Shown: positions 7,913 to 15,874 of the stretch, piece after piece
How positions within the stretch are numbered: the stretch's first letter is position 1
Layout: each line of letters begins with the position of its first letter
NCBI GenBank assembly: GCA_964451255.1
Contig: CAYVHL010000001.1
Span: 62,001-126,000, forward strand
Reading direction: 5' to 3'
Origin: JAHBTB01 sp964451255
GTDB taxonomy: Bacteria; Armatimonadota; Fimbriimonadia; Fimbriimonadales; Fimbriimonadaceae
Length of the DNA: 64,000 nt
The notes under the pieces: generated by a model
Told to the model about the DNA's origin: nothing
The model's input: the letters and a program-made list of their open reading frames with translations, nothing else
The model's database searches: none
Position numbers and translations under genes: made by a program

Positions 7913-8890
7913 CTACTTGAGGCGGCCGGTCGTCGTCCAACCCGACCAGTCACCGAGGTAAAGCACCTCTTCCTCAAGCTGAACTCTGTACTTTTCAAGC
8001 ACTGAGGCGGCGACGTGTTCGGCGAGCCTGCGGATGTCAGAGGCGGTCGAACCACCGACGTTGAGGATGAAGTTGGCGTGCCGTTGGCCGACCATCGCTC
8101 CCCGATACCGAAAGCCCTTCAGCCCGACCCTCTCTATGAGGTGGCCGGCAGGGACGACTCCCGCCTGTTTGAGCGGCCCAGGCAAGTCGGGCAGGCTGGC
8201 CGCGAACTCTTCGTCGACCACATTCTTGAAAAAACTTCCGGCACTCGCGGGGGCTGGCTGCTTACCGATCCGCTGCCGTTGAAAGTCACGCGCCTGGTTG
8301 TAGAGGGTTGATTGCTCGCCCTTGTCGAGTTTGAACCGGACCCTGACCAGACAGACTGGACCACCGCCCAGCCTGCGCAAGCGCGAATCGCGATAAGAAA
8401 ACTCCATGAACGACGGCGGAACCCATCGGCGGACCCCCGACTCGACGACTTCGAGCTCGACGATCTTATCGCTGATGTTCGCCCGGTAGGCGCCGGCGTT
8501 GCTCACCAACGCACCGCCGACGCTTCCCGGAATCCCGACCGCAAACGGGAAACCGGCCAGGCCCCGTTGGGTCGCCTTGAGGAAGAGTTCCTGCAACGAC
8601 GCCCCGCAATCCACGACCACCTCGCCTCCGTCGCCGAACACGATGTCCGATGCCGAGTTCAGGACGGTGAGACCGGGGACACCGGCGTCACTCGGCAACA
8701 CGTTGCTGCCCCCGCCAAGCGTCGTAACCGGGACACCTTCCCGTTGGGCGTAGAGCGCGGCCTCGGCAAGGGCGTCGGCCGACCTGGCGACGACCATGGA
8801 TTCGGCAGGCCCGCCCGCTCGCAGGGTGGTGTAAGGGGCCAGTTGTCGGTTACGGACCACCTGACCAGGGTCGAAGGCCGTCTCAGCCAA
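7913..8890 (-). CDS. murB: UDP-N-acetylenolpyruvoylglucosamine reductase MurB
   Basis: FAD- and NADPH-dependent reductase making UDP-MurNAc, second step of peptidoglycan precursor synthesis in the cytoplasm. I chose the TTG at 8890, which overlaps the tsaB stop and has GGGGAG four bases upstream, giving 325 residues; a longer in-frame extension to 9163 is antisense-like noise. FAD-binding features are TTLRAGGPAE and VTTLGGGSNVLPSD; GIPGSVGGALVSNAGAYR, YRDSRL and the active-site Ser segment SAGSFFKN follow. It sits outside the dcw cluster, the last gene of a three-gene minus operon (exported protein, tsaB, murB) with overlapping ends. Confidence 0.93.
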   Translation of the reverse strand: MAETAFDPGQVVRNRQLAPYTTLRAGGPAESMVVARSADALAEAALYAQREGVPVTTLGGGSNVLPSDAGVPGLTVLNSASDIVFGDGGEVVVDCGASLQELFLKATQRGLAGFPFAVGIPGSVGGALVSNAGAYRANISDKIVELEVVESGVRRWVPPSFMEFSYRDSRLRRLGGGPVCLVRVRFKLDKGEQSTLYNQARDFQRQRIGKQPAPASAGSFFKNVVDEEFAASLPDLPGPLKQAGVVPAGHLIERVGLKGFRYRGAMVGQRHANFILNVGGSTASDIRRLAEHVAASVLEKYRVQLEEEVLYLGDWSGWTTTGRLK

Positions 8891-9449
8891 ACGTCTCCCC
8901 CATGATGTGGGCCCTCTTTGCCTGGCTGATGCTCGGCTCGGCCACATAGAAGCCCTCCAGTGCCATCGGGTCGGCAAACACACGTCTTGCCGGGTCAGCC
9001 TTGGCCGCATGAGGGCGAAGGTCGCCGCCGGGAAACCCATAACCTTGCGCGGCGGACAGAGATTCACCTGGCACGATCGACACGGCTCCGTCTTCATCTC
9101 GAAAGAAGAACTCGCCCTTCTTCGAAGGCAGTGCCACGGCGCCTGACGCCGAGACCAAATCAAAGGAGGTCACCCCCGCGACTGGCACACCAAGCGCATA
9201 ACCCCACGTCTTGGTGATGCTCAGTCCGACCTTGACCCCCGTGAAACTACCAGGGCCAACGTCCACGACGATCCGTCTCACGTCCTGTAGGTGCAGGCCC
9301 AGACTGGTGAGCGACCCAAGGGTCATGCGTATGACCGCTCCGCTCGCCGCCCGTGGCGCCTCTGTCTCGTCTTGGGCAAGCAAGCGCCAGTCGTCGCCGA
9401 AGACCGCCACACTCACCAATGGGGATGACGTGCTGAGGGCGAGGGTCAC
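8883..9449 (-). CDS. tsaB: tRNA threonylcarbamoyladenosine biosynthesis protein TsaB
   Basis: A 188-residue ASKHA-fold protein (YeaZ), scaffold partner of TsaD and TsaE in adding the t6A37 modification to tRNAs that read ANN codons. The N-terminal LALSTSSPLVSVAVF and the signature VVDVGPGSFTGVKVGL at about residues 61-76 identify it. The length is slightly shorter than the usual 220-230 residues. Its start overlaps the upstream gene by ATGA, and its end overlaps the murB start by eight bases. Confidence 0.9.
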   Translation of the reverse strand: MTLALSTSSPLVSVAVFGDDWRLLAQDETEAPRAASGAVIRMTLGSLTSLGLHLQDVRRIVVDVGPGSFTGVKVGLSITKTWGYALGVPVAGVTSFDLVSASGAVALPSKKGEFFFRDEDGAVSIVPGESLSAAQGYGFPGGDLRPHAAKADPARRVFADPMALEGFYVAEPSISQAKRAHIMGETFG

Positions 9450-10474
9450 AGGACGGTCTCGACCGACATATGGTCGATCAGGTCTTGGACGAGGGCCTTG
9501 TCAGCCTCATAATCCGCCTTGCTGGTGGCCCTGTAGTCGAGCGTCCAAAACTTGTCGTCGTTCCAACCGATCGCGTAAACGGCAATTAGAGGACCGTTCG
9601 CAGACGAACCCCAGCGCCTCCCGACCAGGACACCGAAACCAGCGCCGTTCGGATAGGCGGGCTGATCCTCACGGCTATCGACCTTCGTGAAGTCTTGGAG
9701 CGACAGTCCTCCGGTCCTCAGCCATCCTGCCCTGGCCTGGTTCGCGTTCCCTGCCGCGGCACGTAGGGCGATCTTTCCCTTCAGGCCGTCGTGGGTCGCA
9801 GTCTCACCGGTGACCTTCCAACCCTCTGGCATGTAGAAGTCCCACCCTTCCACACGTTGACGGTTCGGCGCCTTGGCGACCTTGGGCAAGGCCTTGGACT
9901 TTGGAGCCCAGATATCTTCCTTCTTGGGCTTTTGCGGCGGAGCCGTTGGAAACTCTACGCTTGTTCCCGGGGCCTCCGGCTTCGGTATCGCGCCGCTGAT
10001 GGTGCGCAGGGTCAACAGTGCCTGCCGCCAGTCCGCCTCCGCCTGGTCGGCGGCACCGCTGGAAGAGCTGACTCGAAAGTTCAGCTTTTCGACCGTTCGG
10101 GAATACAGCAGGCCGATGAGCGTCACCTTCGTTTCCCCTCCCACGACCTCGGAGACCCGGGTGAGCAAAAGGGGCACTCCTAAGAGCTCTTCCTCCCACT
10201 GCTTCAAGACCTGGCGCTTGGAAACTTCGTTGATCTCGACCTGGAGTTGCTGCCACTTCTTGGCGTCGCTCCGATAGGCCGTGTCGATCAATTGGATCTT
10301 GACCGGGTCCCCTGCCTTTGTCTTGAACTCAATGACCGAGAACAGCCTTTCCTTACGGACATCCCAGGTCTTTGGATAGGAGAACTCCAATCCTAGGCTG
10401 TCGTCCTTATACGTGCGCAGGTCTTTGGCCTGTCCGACGGCCAAGAGCGCGAGGGCGCATGTCATCACCGGCAT
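9446..10474 (-). CDS. Exported protein of unknown function, two repeat-like PsbP/DUF-type domains
   Basis: A 342-residue protein beginning with a short signal peptide (MPVMTCALALLAVGQA). The first part contains LGLEFSYPKTWDVRKE, a motif common to PsbP/DcrB-like lipoprotein folds in which a 'Y/FSYPxxW' strand opens the domain; the second part has GWDFYMPEGWKVTGE, a similar strand, so two related domains joined by a Pro/Lys linker (about 165-200) are plausible. No catalytic motif was seen. It is the first gene of the operon with tsaB and murB and is divergent from the SIS-domain gene. Function is unknown. Confidence 0.6.
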   Translation of the reverse strand: MPVMTCALALLAVGQAKDLRTYKDDSLGLEFSYPKTWDVRKERLFSVIEFKTKAGDPVKIQLIDTAYRSDAKKWQQLQVEINEVSKRQVLKQWEEELLGVPLLLTRVSEVVGGETKVTLIGLLYSRTVEKLNFRVSSSSGAADQAEADWRQALLTLRTISGAIPKPEAPGTSVEFPTAPPQKPKKEDIWAPKSKALPKVAKAPNRQRVEGWDFYMPEGWKVTGETATHDGLKGKIALRAAAGNANQARAGWLRTGGLSLQDFTKVDSREDQPAYPNGAGFGVLVGRRWGSSANGPLIAVYAIGWNDDKFWTLDYRATSKADYEADKALVQDLIDHMSVETVL

Positions 10475-10563
10475 AGCTTCTTTCTATTGACGTGCCAGCC
10501 GTGCCCGCAGAACCGCGGGGCAGGTCGCAAGGTCACGTTACCCCATCCAGGTACCCTGTCCGC

Positions 10564-11511
10564 GTGGCCCTTGGAAGCTGGATGGAACGCGAGATCCGGG
10601 AGCAACCGGAGGTTCTTTCGACCAATGCCTCCCAGTATCTAAAGGGCCTGGCCGGCTTCCTCGACGGCCGCCGGTTCGCATTGGTCGTGCTTGCCGCACG
10701 AGGGACCAGCGACAACGCCGCCCTCTATGCCCGCTATTTGATCGAGATCCACCTAGGTGTCCCGGTGACATTGGCCGCCCCGTCCGTGATCACCCGCCAC
10801 AAGTCGGACCTACGATATCCAAAGGACACCTTGGCCATCGGCATCTCACAGAGCGGCGCGGCCCCGGACGTCAGCGAAGTCCTTGCGTACGCCCGCAACC
10901 AGGGCCATGCGACCCTGGCGATAACCAACACCCCTGGATCACGTATCACGACGGAGGCCGACCACACGGTCGATCTCGGCGTAGGCGCAGAGACAAGCAT
11001 CGCGGCGACGAAGACTTACACGGCTTCCCTGCTCGCATTGGCCCAGGCTGTACGCGCCATGGGGGGCGGATTGCCAGACCCCGTGCTCCCCGACGCCGAA
11101 TGGGTAGCACGGTGCGAATCGGCCGCTGAGGAGGCCTCAGGGCTCGTCGTCCGGTCGTCGCCGGTCTTCTGCCTGGCCCGGGGCTACGACTTCGCGACAG
11201 CCCAGGAGTCCGCCCTGAAAATGATGGAGTGCGCCCTGATACCGGCCAAGAGCTTCTCGACCGCCGACTTCGCCCACGGCCCGCGCGCCTTGGCAGGGCA
11301 CGGAACGGCGGCGGTCGTCTACGGCGAGGTGCCTGACGGTCTGCCCGAGACGGGGACGGCCATTGTCAAAGCTCCTGAGGCTGGGCAAGGGGTCTTCGAC
11401 CCGATCTGGAACGTCGTATTTGGCCAATGGCTGGCGTTGAAGGCGGCCCGGGCGAGGGGCCTCGACCCCGACCGCGCCCAGCACATCCAAAAAGTGACCC
11501 AGACGCTCTAG
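10564..11511 (+). CDS. SIS-domain sugar-phosphate isomerase/deaminase (GlmS isomerase-domain-like)
   Basis: Two tandem SIS domains in 315 residues, like the isomerase half of GlmS without the glutaminase half. MEREIREQPEVL opens the family; the first SIS domain has VVLAARGTSDNAALYARY and GISQSGAAPDVSEVLAYA, then GAETSIAATKTYTASLLAL. The second carries RGYDFATAQESALKMMEC and FAHGPRA. Such stand-alone proteins act on glucosamine-6-phosphate or related amino sugars (deaminase or isomerase). I chose the GTG at 10564; an in-frame GTG at 10492 and ATG at 10582 are alternatives. It is divergent from the exported-protein operon and convergent with a DUF1385 gene whose end overlaps by 4 bases. Confidence 0.82.
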   Translation: MALGSWMEREIREQPEVLSTNASQYLKGLAGFLDGRRFALVVLAARGTSDNAALYARYLIEIHLGVPVTLAAPSVITRHKSDLRYPKDTLAIGISQSGAAPDVSEVLAYARNQGHATLAITNTPGSRITTEADHTVDLGVGAETSIAATKTYTASLLALAQAVRAMGGGLPDPVLPDAEWVARCESAAEEASGLVVRSSPVFCLARGYDFATAQESALKMMECALIPAKSFSTADFAHGPRALAGHGTAAVVYGEVPDGLPETGTAIVKAPEAGQGVFDPIWNVVFGQWLALKAARARGLDPDRAQHIQKVTQTL

Positions 11512-12545
11512 GCCGTCGCCGCAGCCGCTTCCCCGCCTGACTTGCCGAAATCCAAATCCAAGGGGATGTCCGTGAGTTCGCCGGTGTCCTCTGCGAGGAG
11601 GACGGCCTTCAGCGACTCCACCGCGACCTCAAGGTGTTTCTCGTCCGGCTCTTCCGTGGTGATGTACTGGGTGAGGAGGCCCGGCTTGAGCAAAATGTTG
11701 ACCCACCGTTGGTCCTTGGCGCGGCCGGCCGCGCGGATGACCTCATAGCTGATGCCGGCGATGATCGGCAGCATCAAGAGTTCAAAACCGAGCCGGATCA
11801 GCACGACGAGGGCCATCGGGGCGTCCGACTGGCCAAAGCGCGGGATCAGTGGAAACAGGAGGAGTCCGACCAACAAGACGACGATCGCGAAGTTGGTGCC
11901 ACATCGGGGGTGGAGGCGGGTCTGGTGCTTGGCCGACTCGACCGAAAGGGGCTCGTTGGCTTCGACGGCGTTGATCGACTTGTGCTCTGCGCCGTGGTAC
12001 TTGAAGACCTCAAGGATCGCGGGCAACCGCCGGATGAGCAACAGGTATCCGATGAAGAACGCGATCTTGATGACCTCGGCCAGGTAGTTTGTGCCGGTGC
12101 CTTGAAAGTCCTTTTGGCCGGGTCGTAACCATTGGGCGATCCCCTCTGGCGCAAGTTTGAACACGACAAACCCGAAGGCCAGCGAGCCGATCAGCGTCAG
12201 GGCCAACGTGAGGTTCGTGAGCACCTTGCCCTTCTTGGCGTCCCCTGAACCAGCTGACTCGGCCTCAAGTTGGACGTTGGAGGCAAAGTTCATCGCCCTA
12301 GAGCCCAAAGCCATCGTGTCCAGCATCGCCAATGTGCCACGCAGAAACGGCTTCTTCAGCCAGTTCTGTTTGCCCACCCAAGTTTGGGCCAGGTGCTCGG
12401 TTTTGACGACGATCTGCCCGCTGGGAGCGCGGCAGGCCACCGACCAATAGTGGGGCGATCTCATCATGACCCCTTCGACGACAGCCATACCGCCGAACTG
12501 TAGATACTCGCCTTGGGGCATGTCCTTTGAGTCTACCGAAGCCAT
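11508..12545 (-). CDS. DUF1385 (YqhQ-like) membrane protein
   Basis: The signature GGMAVVEGVMMRSPHYWSVA near residue 18 is diagnostic of the DUF1385/YqhQ family of polytopic membrane proteins. Several membrane segments follow (for example ALTLIGSLAFGFVVFKLA and FAIVVLLVGLLLFPLI), with YHGAEHKSINAVEANEPLSVESA and TRLHPRCGTNF as further family blocks. The molecular function of the family is not known. The ATG at 12545 was preferred over a TTG at 12563. The C-terminal cytoplasmic tail ends in an Ala/Glu-rich region. The gene is convergent with the SIS-domain gene. Confidence 0.88.
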   Translation of the reverse strand: MASVDSKDMPQGEYLQFGGMAVVEGVMMRSPHYWSVACRAPSGQIVVKTEHLAQTWVGKQNWLKKPFLRGTLAMLDTMALGSRAMNFASNVQLEAESAGSGDAKKGKVLTNLTLALTLIGSLAFGFVVFKLAPEGIAQWLRPGQKDFQGTGTNYLAEVIKIAFFIGYLLLIRRLPAILEVFKYHGAEHKSINAVEANEPLSVESAKHQTRLHPRCGTNFAIVVLLVGLLLFPLIPRFGQSDAPMALVVLIRLGFELLMLPIIAGISYEVIRAAGRAKDQRWVNILLKPGLLTQYITTEEPDEKHLEVAVESLKAVLLAEDTGELTDIPLDLDFGKSGGEAAAATA

Positions 12546-12674
12546 GATTGGATCATCTGGCAAAAATCCTGATGCCCGCAGGGGAACATAGACAAGGTTG
12601 AATACGTCACAATCTATGGACGGAGGGCGTTCGCGCCTTTCGCCCTATCACTAGACACAAAAGGAGTAACAACC

Positions 12675-12872
12675 ATGGAGATCCGCTTGGATCGGTTGGA
12701 GCTCACGGAAGACGAAGCCTTCGCCTTGCTTTCACTGGCTTTGACCAGCGGAATCAGCTTAGACTCCGTCGGGGAAAAGGCGGTTCGTAAACTGGCTGAG
12801 TATTGTAAAGCCAGGGGCCGCAAGAACAGCAATCATATCGAGAAAGACCGTGAGTTCTGTGAGGCGGGTTGA
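12675..12872 (+). CDS. Small conserved-looking protein of unknown function (65 aa)
   Basis: A 65-residue soluble, charged protein with two predicted helices (LTEDEAFALLSLALTS and SVGEKAVRKLAEYCKARGRK). It is short but well supported: AAAGGAG lies eight bases before the ATG, and a strong terminator hairpin starts inside the last codons. I recognise no family. It may be a small regulator or DNA/RNA-associated factor given the basic C-terminus (KARGRKNSNH), but that is speculation. It stands alone between the DUF1385 gene (divergent) and the NIF3 gene (same strand). Confidence 0.7.
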   Translation: MEIRLDRLELTEDEAFALLSLALTSGISLDSVGEKAVRKLAEYCKARGRKNSNHIEKDREFCEAG

Positions 12873-12895
12873 AAAACCCGCCTCCGACCGTTTTT
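12861..12895 (+). terminator. Rho-independent terminator overlapping the stop codon of the 65-aa gene
   Basis: GAGGCGGGTT at 12861-12870, loop GAAA, AACCCGCCTC at 12875-12884: a perfect 10-bp stem, followed six bases later by TTTTT at 12891-12895. The TGA stop (12870-12872) lies inside the stem. Confidence 0.8.
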
Positions 12896-12917
12896 CAGGG
12901 TCGGTAAAGTGGGATCG

Positions 12918-14015
12918 ATGGTTCCCCTTTCCGCCGTAGTCGCCGCCGTCGAACGGTTGGCGCCCCCTGAGCTCGCATTCGGATTCGACCATATCGGCCT
13001 GCAGGTCGGCTCCCCCGGCGACCAGGTCGGGCGGGTTGTTGTGTCGCTCGACAGCTCATTGGCGGCCATCCGGCACGCCGTGTCGGTGAGGGCACAGGCC
13101 CTTGTCACCCACCACCCCCTGATCTGGGATCCAATCACCACCTTGGCAGGCGACGGAAGGCCAGCGGCGGAGACCCGGCTTCTGATGAAGCATGGGATCG
13201 GGTTGGTGGCGGCCCACACCAATTGGGATTGCGCCTCCGGAGGCATCAACGACGTCTTGGCGGGAAGGCTTGGCTTGACGTCTGTGTCCCCGTTTGGCTT
13301 CGCGGAGCCACGCAAGGTGGCCAAGATCGTCGTCTTCGTCCCCCCGGAGCACGAACAGGCGGTCATCGACGCGATGGCCGGGGCGGGGGCCGGACATATC
13401 GGCGCTTACTCGCGTTGCGCCTTTTCGTCGCTCGGAACCGGCACGTTCGTCGCCGGGGCGGAGGCCGACCCGCTCATCGGGGAGCCGGGGGAGGCCACGA
13501 GTTTAGGAGAGGCGCGGGTCGAGAGGGTGGCCCCTGTCCGGCTAGTCGAAGCCGTGGTGTCGGCTCTGAGGCGTGTGCACCCCTACGAAGAACCGGCGTA
13601 CGACGTGTGCAACCTGCGCGACCTCCCCGGGCAACCTGCCGGTCGGGTCGGCCACTTGCCTCACCCGATGACCGCCGCTGAGTTCACCAACCATGTCGAC
13701 GTCGCCCTGTCGACCAATTCATGGACGTGGAAGGGACACGATCGAGCGATCGAAAGGGTGCTCGTCATCGGCGGGGCGGCCGCAGACGGATGGAGGGACG
13801 CGATTGAGGCGGGATGCGACGCGTTCGTCACCGGGGAAGTGCCCCAGCACGTGGCTCTTGAGGCTGGCGAATCGGGCATGACCGTGCTCGCCAGCGGCCA
13901 CTATGCGACGGAGAACCCCGGGATGTCGTGGATGGCGGAAATGTTGGCTGAGCTTCTCCCCGTCGACGTCGAGTTCTTCGACCCGGAGCCGGGGTGCGCG
14001 GGACGACCAGTCTAA
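12918..14015 (+). CDS. NIF3 / YqfO-family dinuclear metal-centre protein
   Basis: A 365-residue member of the NIF3 (DUF34) family, with the N-terminal metal-binding half (FDHIGLQVG, VVVSLDSSLAAI, ALVTHHPLIW, AAHTNWDCASGG) and the C-terminal half (FVTGEVPQHVALEAG, SGHYATENPGM) separated by a PII-like insertion (about 136-240, KIVVFVPPEHEQAVIDAMA, HPYEEPAYDV) as in YqfO of Bacillus. His and Asp/Glu residues in these motifs bind two metals. Sometimes annotated as GTP cyclohydrolase I type 2; its physiological role is unsettled. ATG at 12918 chosen over a GTG at 12909. It is convergent with nhaA, overlapping 4 bases. Confidence 0.9.
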   Translation: MVPLSAVVAAVERLAPPELAFGFDHIGLQVGSPGDQVGRVVVSLDSSLAAIRHAVSVRAQALVTHHPLIWDPITTLAGDGRPAAETRLLMKHGIGLVAAHTNWDCASGGINDVLAGRLGLTSVSPFGFAEPRKVAKIVVFVPPEHEQAVIDAMAGAGAGHIGAYSRCAFSSLGTGTFVAGAEADPLIGEPGEATSLGEARVERVAPVRLVEAVVSALRRVHPYEEPAYDVCNLRDLPGQPAGRVGHLPHPMTAAEFTNHVDVALSTNSWTWKGHDRAIERVLVIGGAAADGWRDAIEAGCDAFVTGEVPQHVALEAGESGMTVLASGHYATENPGMSWMAEMLAELLPVDVEFFDPEPGCAGRPV

Positions 14016-15343
14016 GCCGCCCGCGCTGCAGTCTTGTGTCCGAACGCAGCCAAAGCGGCAGCTCCGGCGACGCCTGCCGCAACCGAAGTGAACAGGACCG
14101 CCATCTTTGCCTCGGACAAGGCGTCCGTGCCACCAAAGGCGAGGCCCGCGACGAAGAAGGACATGGTGAAGCCAATCCCGGCCAGCAGGGACGCACCAAA
14201 GACATGGCGCATTCCGACACCGGCGGGTAGTTGGAGCCCGAAGGCTCGCACGGCCACCAGAGTGCAAAGGCATATCCCGACCGGCTTGCCGAGAAACAGA
14301 CCCAGAGAGACACCCCAAAACGCCTGGTGGGAGACCGCCCCGGCCACGGCCTCTTGACTGATCGGGAGCCCGGCGTTCGCGAGGGCGAAGACCGGGACGA
14401 TCAGGAAGACGACCCACGGGTGGACCATGTGCAACCACCGGTTGACGGGGGTAGAGACCCGCTCGACGTACCCTTCCAGGCGGTGGAGCGACGTCTCCTG
14501 CTCTTCGCCGAGCACGTCCTGGCCACGGGCCGCGCCGATCTCATCCAGACGCTTACGCGCCTTCTCGACGAACTCGGGCACGTCGATTCGCGAACGGGCC
14601 GGGACGGCGAACGCGGTCAGTATCCCCGCCAAGGTGGCGTGGACTCCCGAATGGTGCAACAACCACCAAAGCACTATGCCCCCGACGGCGTAGAAGACCA
14701 ACTGCCGGACGCCCATCCTGCCGCAGGCCACCATGACCCCCCACACGACAAGGGCCGACAAGAGGTAGGTGACCTGGATGGTGCCCGTATAGAAGACGGC
14801 GATCACGATCACCGCGCCGATGTCGTCGACGATGGCGAGGGCGGCAAGGAAGACTTTCAAACCAGGGGGCACTCGTGGACCCAAGAGTGCCAAGACACCC
14901 AGGGAAAACGCGATGTCGGTCGCCATCGGCACGCCCCATCCCCGTTCGAAGGGAGTACCGCGGCACACCAGCGAGTACAGAAGGGCAGGGACCAACATCC
15001 CGCCAAGTGCGGCGGCCATGGGCACGACCGCCTTCCCCACTGAGGACAGTTCGCCCGAGACCATCTCTCGCTTGATCTCCAGGCCGACGGCGAGGAAGAA
15101 GACGGCCATCAGGCCGTCGTTGATCCAGACCAAGAGGGTGTAGCCCTCTTGGTGTTGCCGCCATTGCAAGCCGTACCAACTGTTGAGAAGCTCGAAGTAG
15201 CCACCGCTCCACGGAGAGTTGGCCAACCACATTGCGACGAGGGTGGCGAAAACGAGCACCAAGCCACCTGCCGCTTGTTGTTCGGCAAAGGCTTGGAATG
15301 GGCGGACGACCCGCTCGATGATCGGCGGCCGGCTCGACTTCAC
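14012..15343 (-). CDS. nhaA: Na+/H+ antiporter NhaA
   Basis: Inner-membrane antiporter that expels Na+ for H+ for pH and salt homeostasis. Family blocks are AAGGLVLVFATLVAMWLANSPW, VFFLAVGLEIKREM, GWGVPMATDIAFSLGVLALLG and the two essential adjacent aspartates in AIVDDIGAVIVIAVFYT. A cytoplasmic insertion with charged residues (about residues 225-280) and a second membrane half (GLPISQEAVAGAV, GKPVGICL, GIGFTMSFF) follow. The GTG at 15343, just after the stop of the upstream small gene, is my start; an in-frame GTG at 15409 would overlap that gene by 62 bases. Roughly 443 residues, typical for long NhaA forms. Confidence 0.93.
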   Translation of the reverse strand: MKSSRPPIIERVVRPFQAFAEQQAAGGLVLVFATLVAMWLANSPWSGGYFELLNSWYGLQWRQHQEGYTLLVWINDGLMAVFFLAVGLEIKREMVSGELSSVGKAVVPMAAALGGMLVPALLYSLVCRGTPFERGWGVPMATDIAFSLGVLALLGPRVPPGLKVFLAALAIVDDIGAVIVIAVFYTGTIQVTYLLSALVVWGVMVACGRMGVRQLVFYAVGGIVLWWLLHHSGVHATLAGILTAFAVPARSRIDVPEFVEKARKRLDEIGAARGQDVLGEEQETSLHRLEGYVERVSTPVNRWLHMVHPWVVFLIVPVFALANAGLPISQEAVAGAVSHQAFWGVSLGLFLGKPVGICLCTLVAVRAFGLQLPAGVGMRHVFGASLLAGIGFTMSFFVAGLAFGGTDALSEAKMAVLFTSVAAGVAGAAALAAFGHKTAARAA

Positions 15344-15347
15344 GGGC

Positions 15348-15680
15348 TCAGGTCTTGGCTTGAGCGACAGGATCCTTCGACACGTGCGGCTTGCCGGAGT
15401 TGAGGACACCCTGTTGCTCTCGGCGACGGCGGCGCAATATGAGCGCCTCCCGAGCCGATTCCAGATGGAAGAGCGCGGTCGCGTTCTCTTCGCAGGCCAA
15501 GCCTCTCCCCTGGTGGTCGAGCAACCGGTTTTGAAGGACCTCGATGACGTCTTCTATCCGACACCCGTTGTTCTTCATCTCCTCGGCCTTGCCGTGCTGA
15601 AAGACGATCCGAATGAACGGCGTCTCGACGAGGCTGTCGCTGCCATCGAGGCTGCGGAAGGCTTCCATGTTCTCTGACAT
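15348..15680 (-). CDS. Small protein resembling the Acb2/Tad1 helical-hairpin (cyclic-oligonucleotide sponge) family
   Basis: A 110-residue cytoplasmic protein. Residues 40-92 read as a helical hairpin: GCRIEDVIEVLQNRL, a short link, then LACEENATALFHLESAREAL and ILRRRRREQQGV. From memory this matches the pattern of proteins now called Acb2/Tad1-hairpin-domain proteins (...L..R...FQ.....C.EN..AL..LE.A...L..R...R...GV). Phage Acb2 binds cyclic di-/trinucleotides and blocks CBASS; roles of chromosomal relatives are unclear. AGGAG lies 7 bases before the ATG. It is upstream of nhaA and may be co-transcribed. The family assignment needs a profile search. Confidence 0.5.
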   Translation of the reverse strand: MSENMEAFRSLDGSDSLVETPFIRIVFQHGKAEEMKNNGCRIEDVIEVLQNRLLDHQGRGLACEENATALFHLESAREALILRRRRREQQGVLNSGKPHVSKDPVAQAKT

Positions 15681-15715
15681 CCATTGACTCCTGACGCCGG
15701 GGCGTCACCTTCATT

Positions 15716-15774
15716 GTGGGAAATCGGACACCCGTCAGATCGCAGGTTGTCCACAGGGCCCTGTGAATTCCCAC
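15716..15774. promoter_or_regulatory. Nested inverted repeats between divergent genes
   Basis: In the gap between the small Acb2-like gene (minus) and the esterase gene (plus) a perfect 14-bp palindrome CACAGGGCCCTGTG lies at 15752-15765. It is flanked by GTGGGAA (15716-15722) and TTCCCAC (15768-15774), which form a wider inverted repeat. The position suits an operator for one or both genes. No matching regulator is known from the window. Confidence 0.4.
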
Positions 15775-15874
15775 CTCTTTGAACCTGAATATGGGTAGGC
15801 GACCCTACACCTGAGAATGCGCTGAGGTTTTGAATCCTACGTCCCCGCCGTTCACGTCCGCCCATAATAGAACC

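Noticed and set aside
14231..15043. Long plus-strand frame (270 aa) opposite nhaA
   Set aside because: Composition is a GC-rich antisense shadow without a Shine-Dalgarno, conserved motif or plausible neighbours; nhaA on the other strand is clear.
15748..15756. TTGTCCACA resembling a DnaA box
   Set aside because: A single copy with no AT-rich unwinding region, no dnaA or oriC genes nearby, so not an origin.
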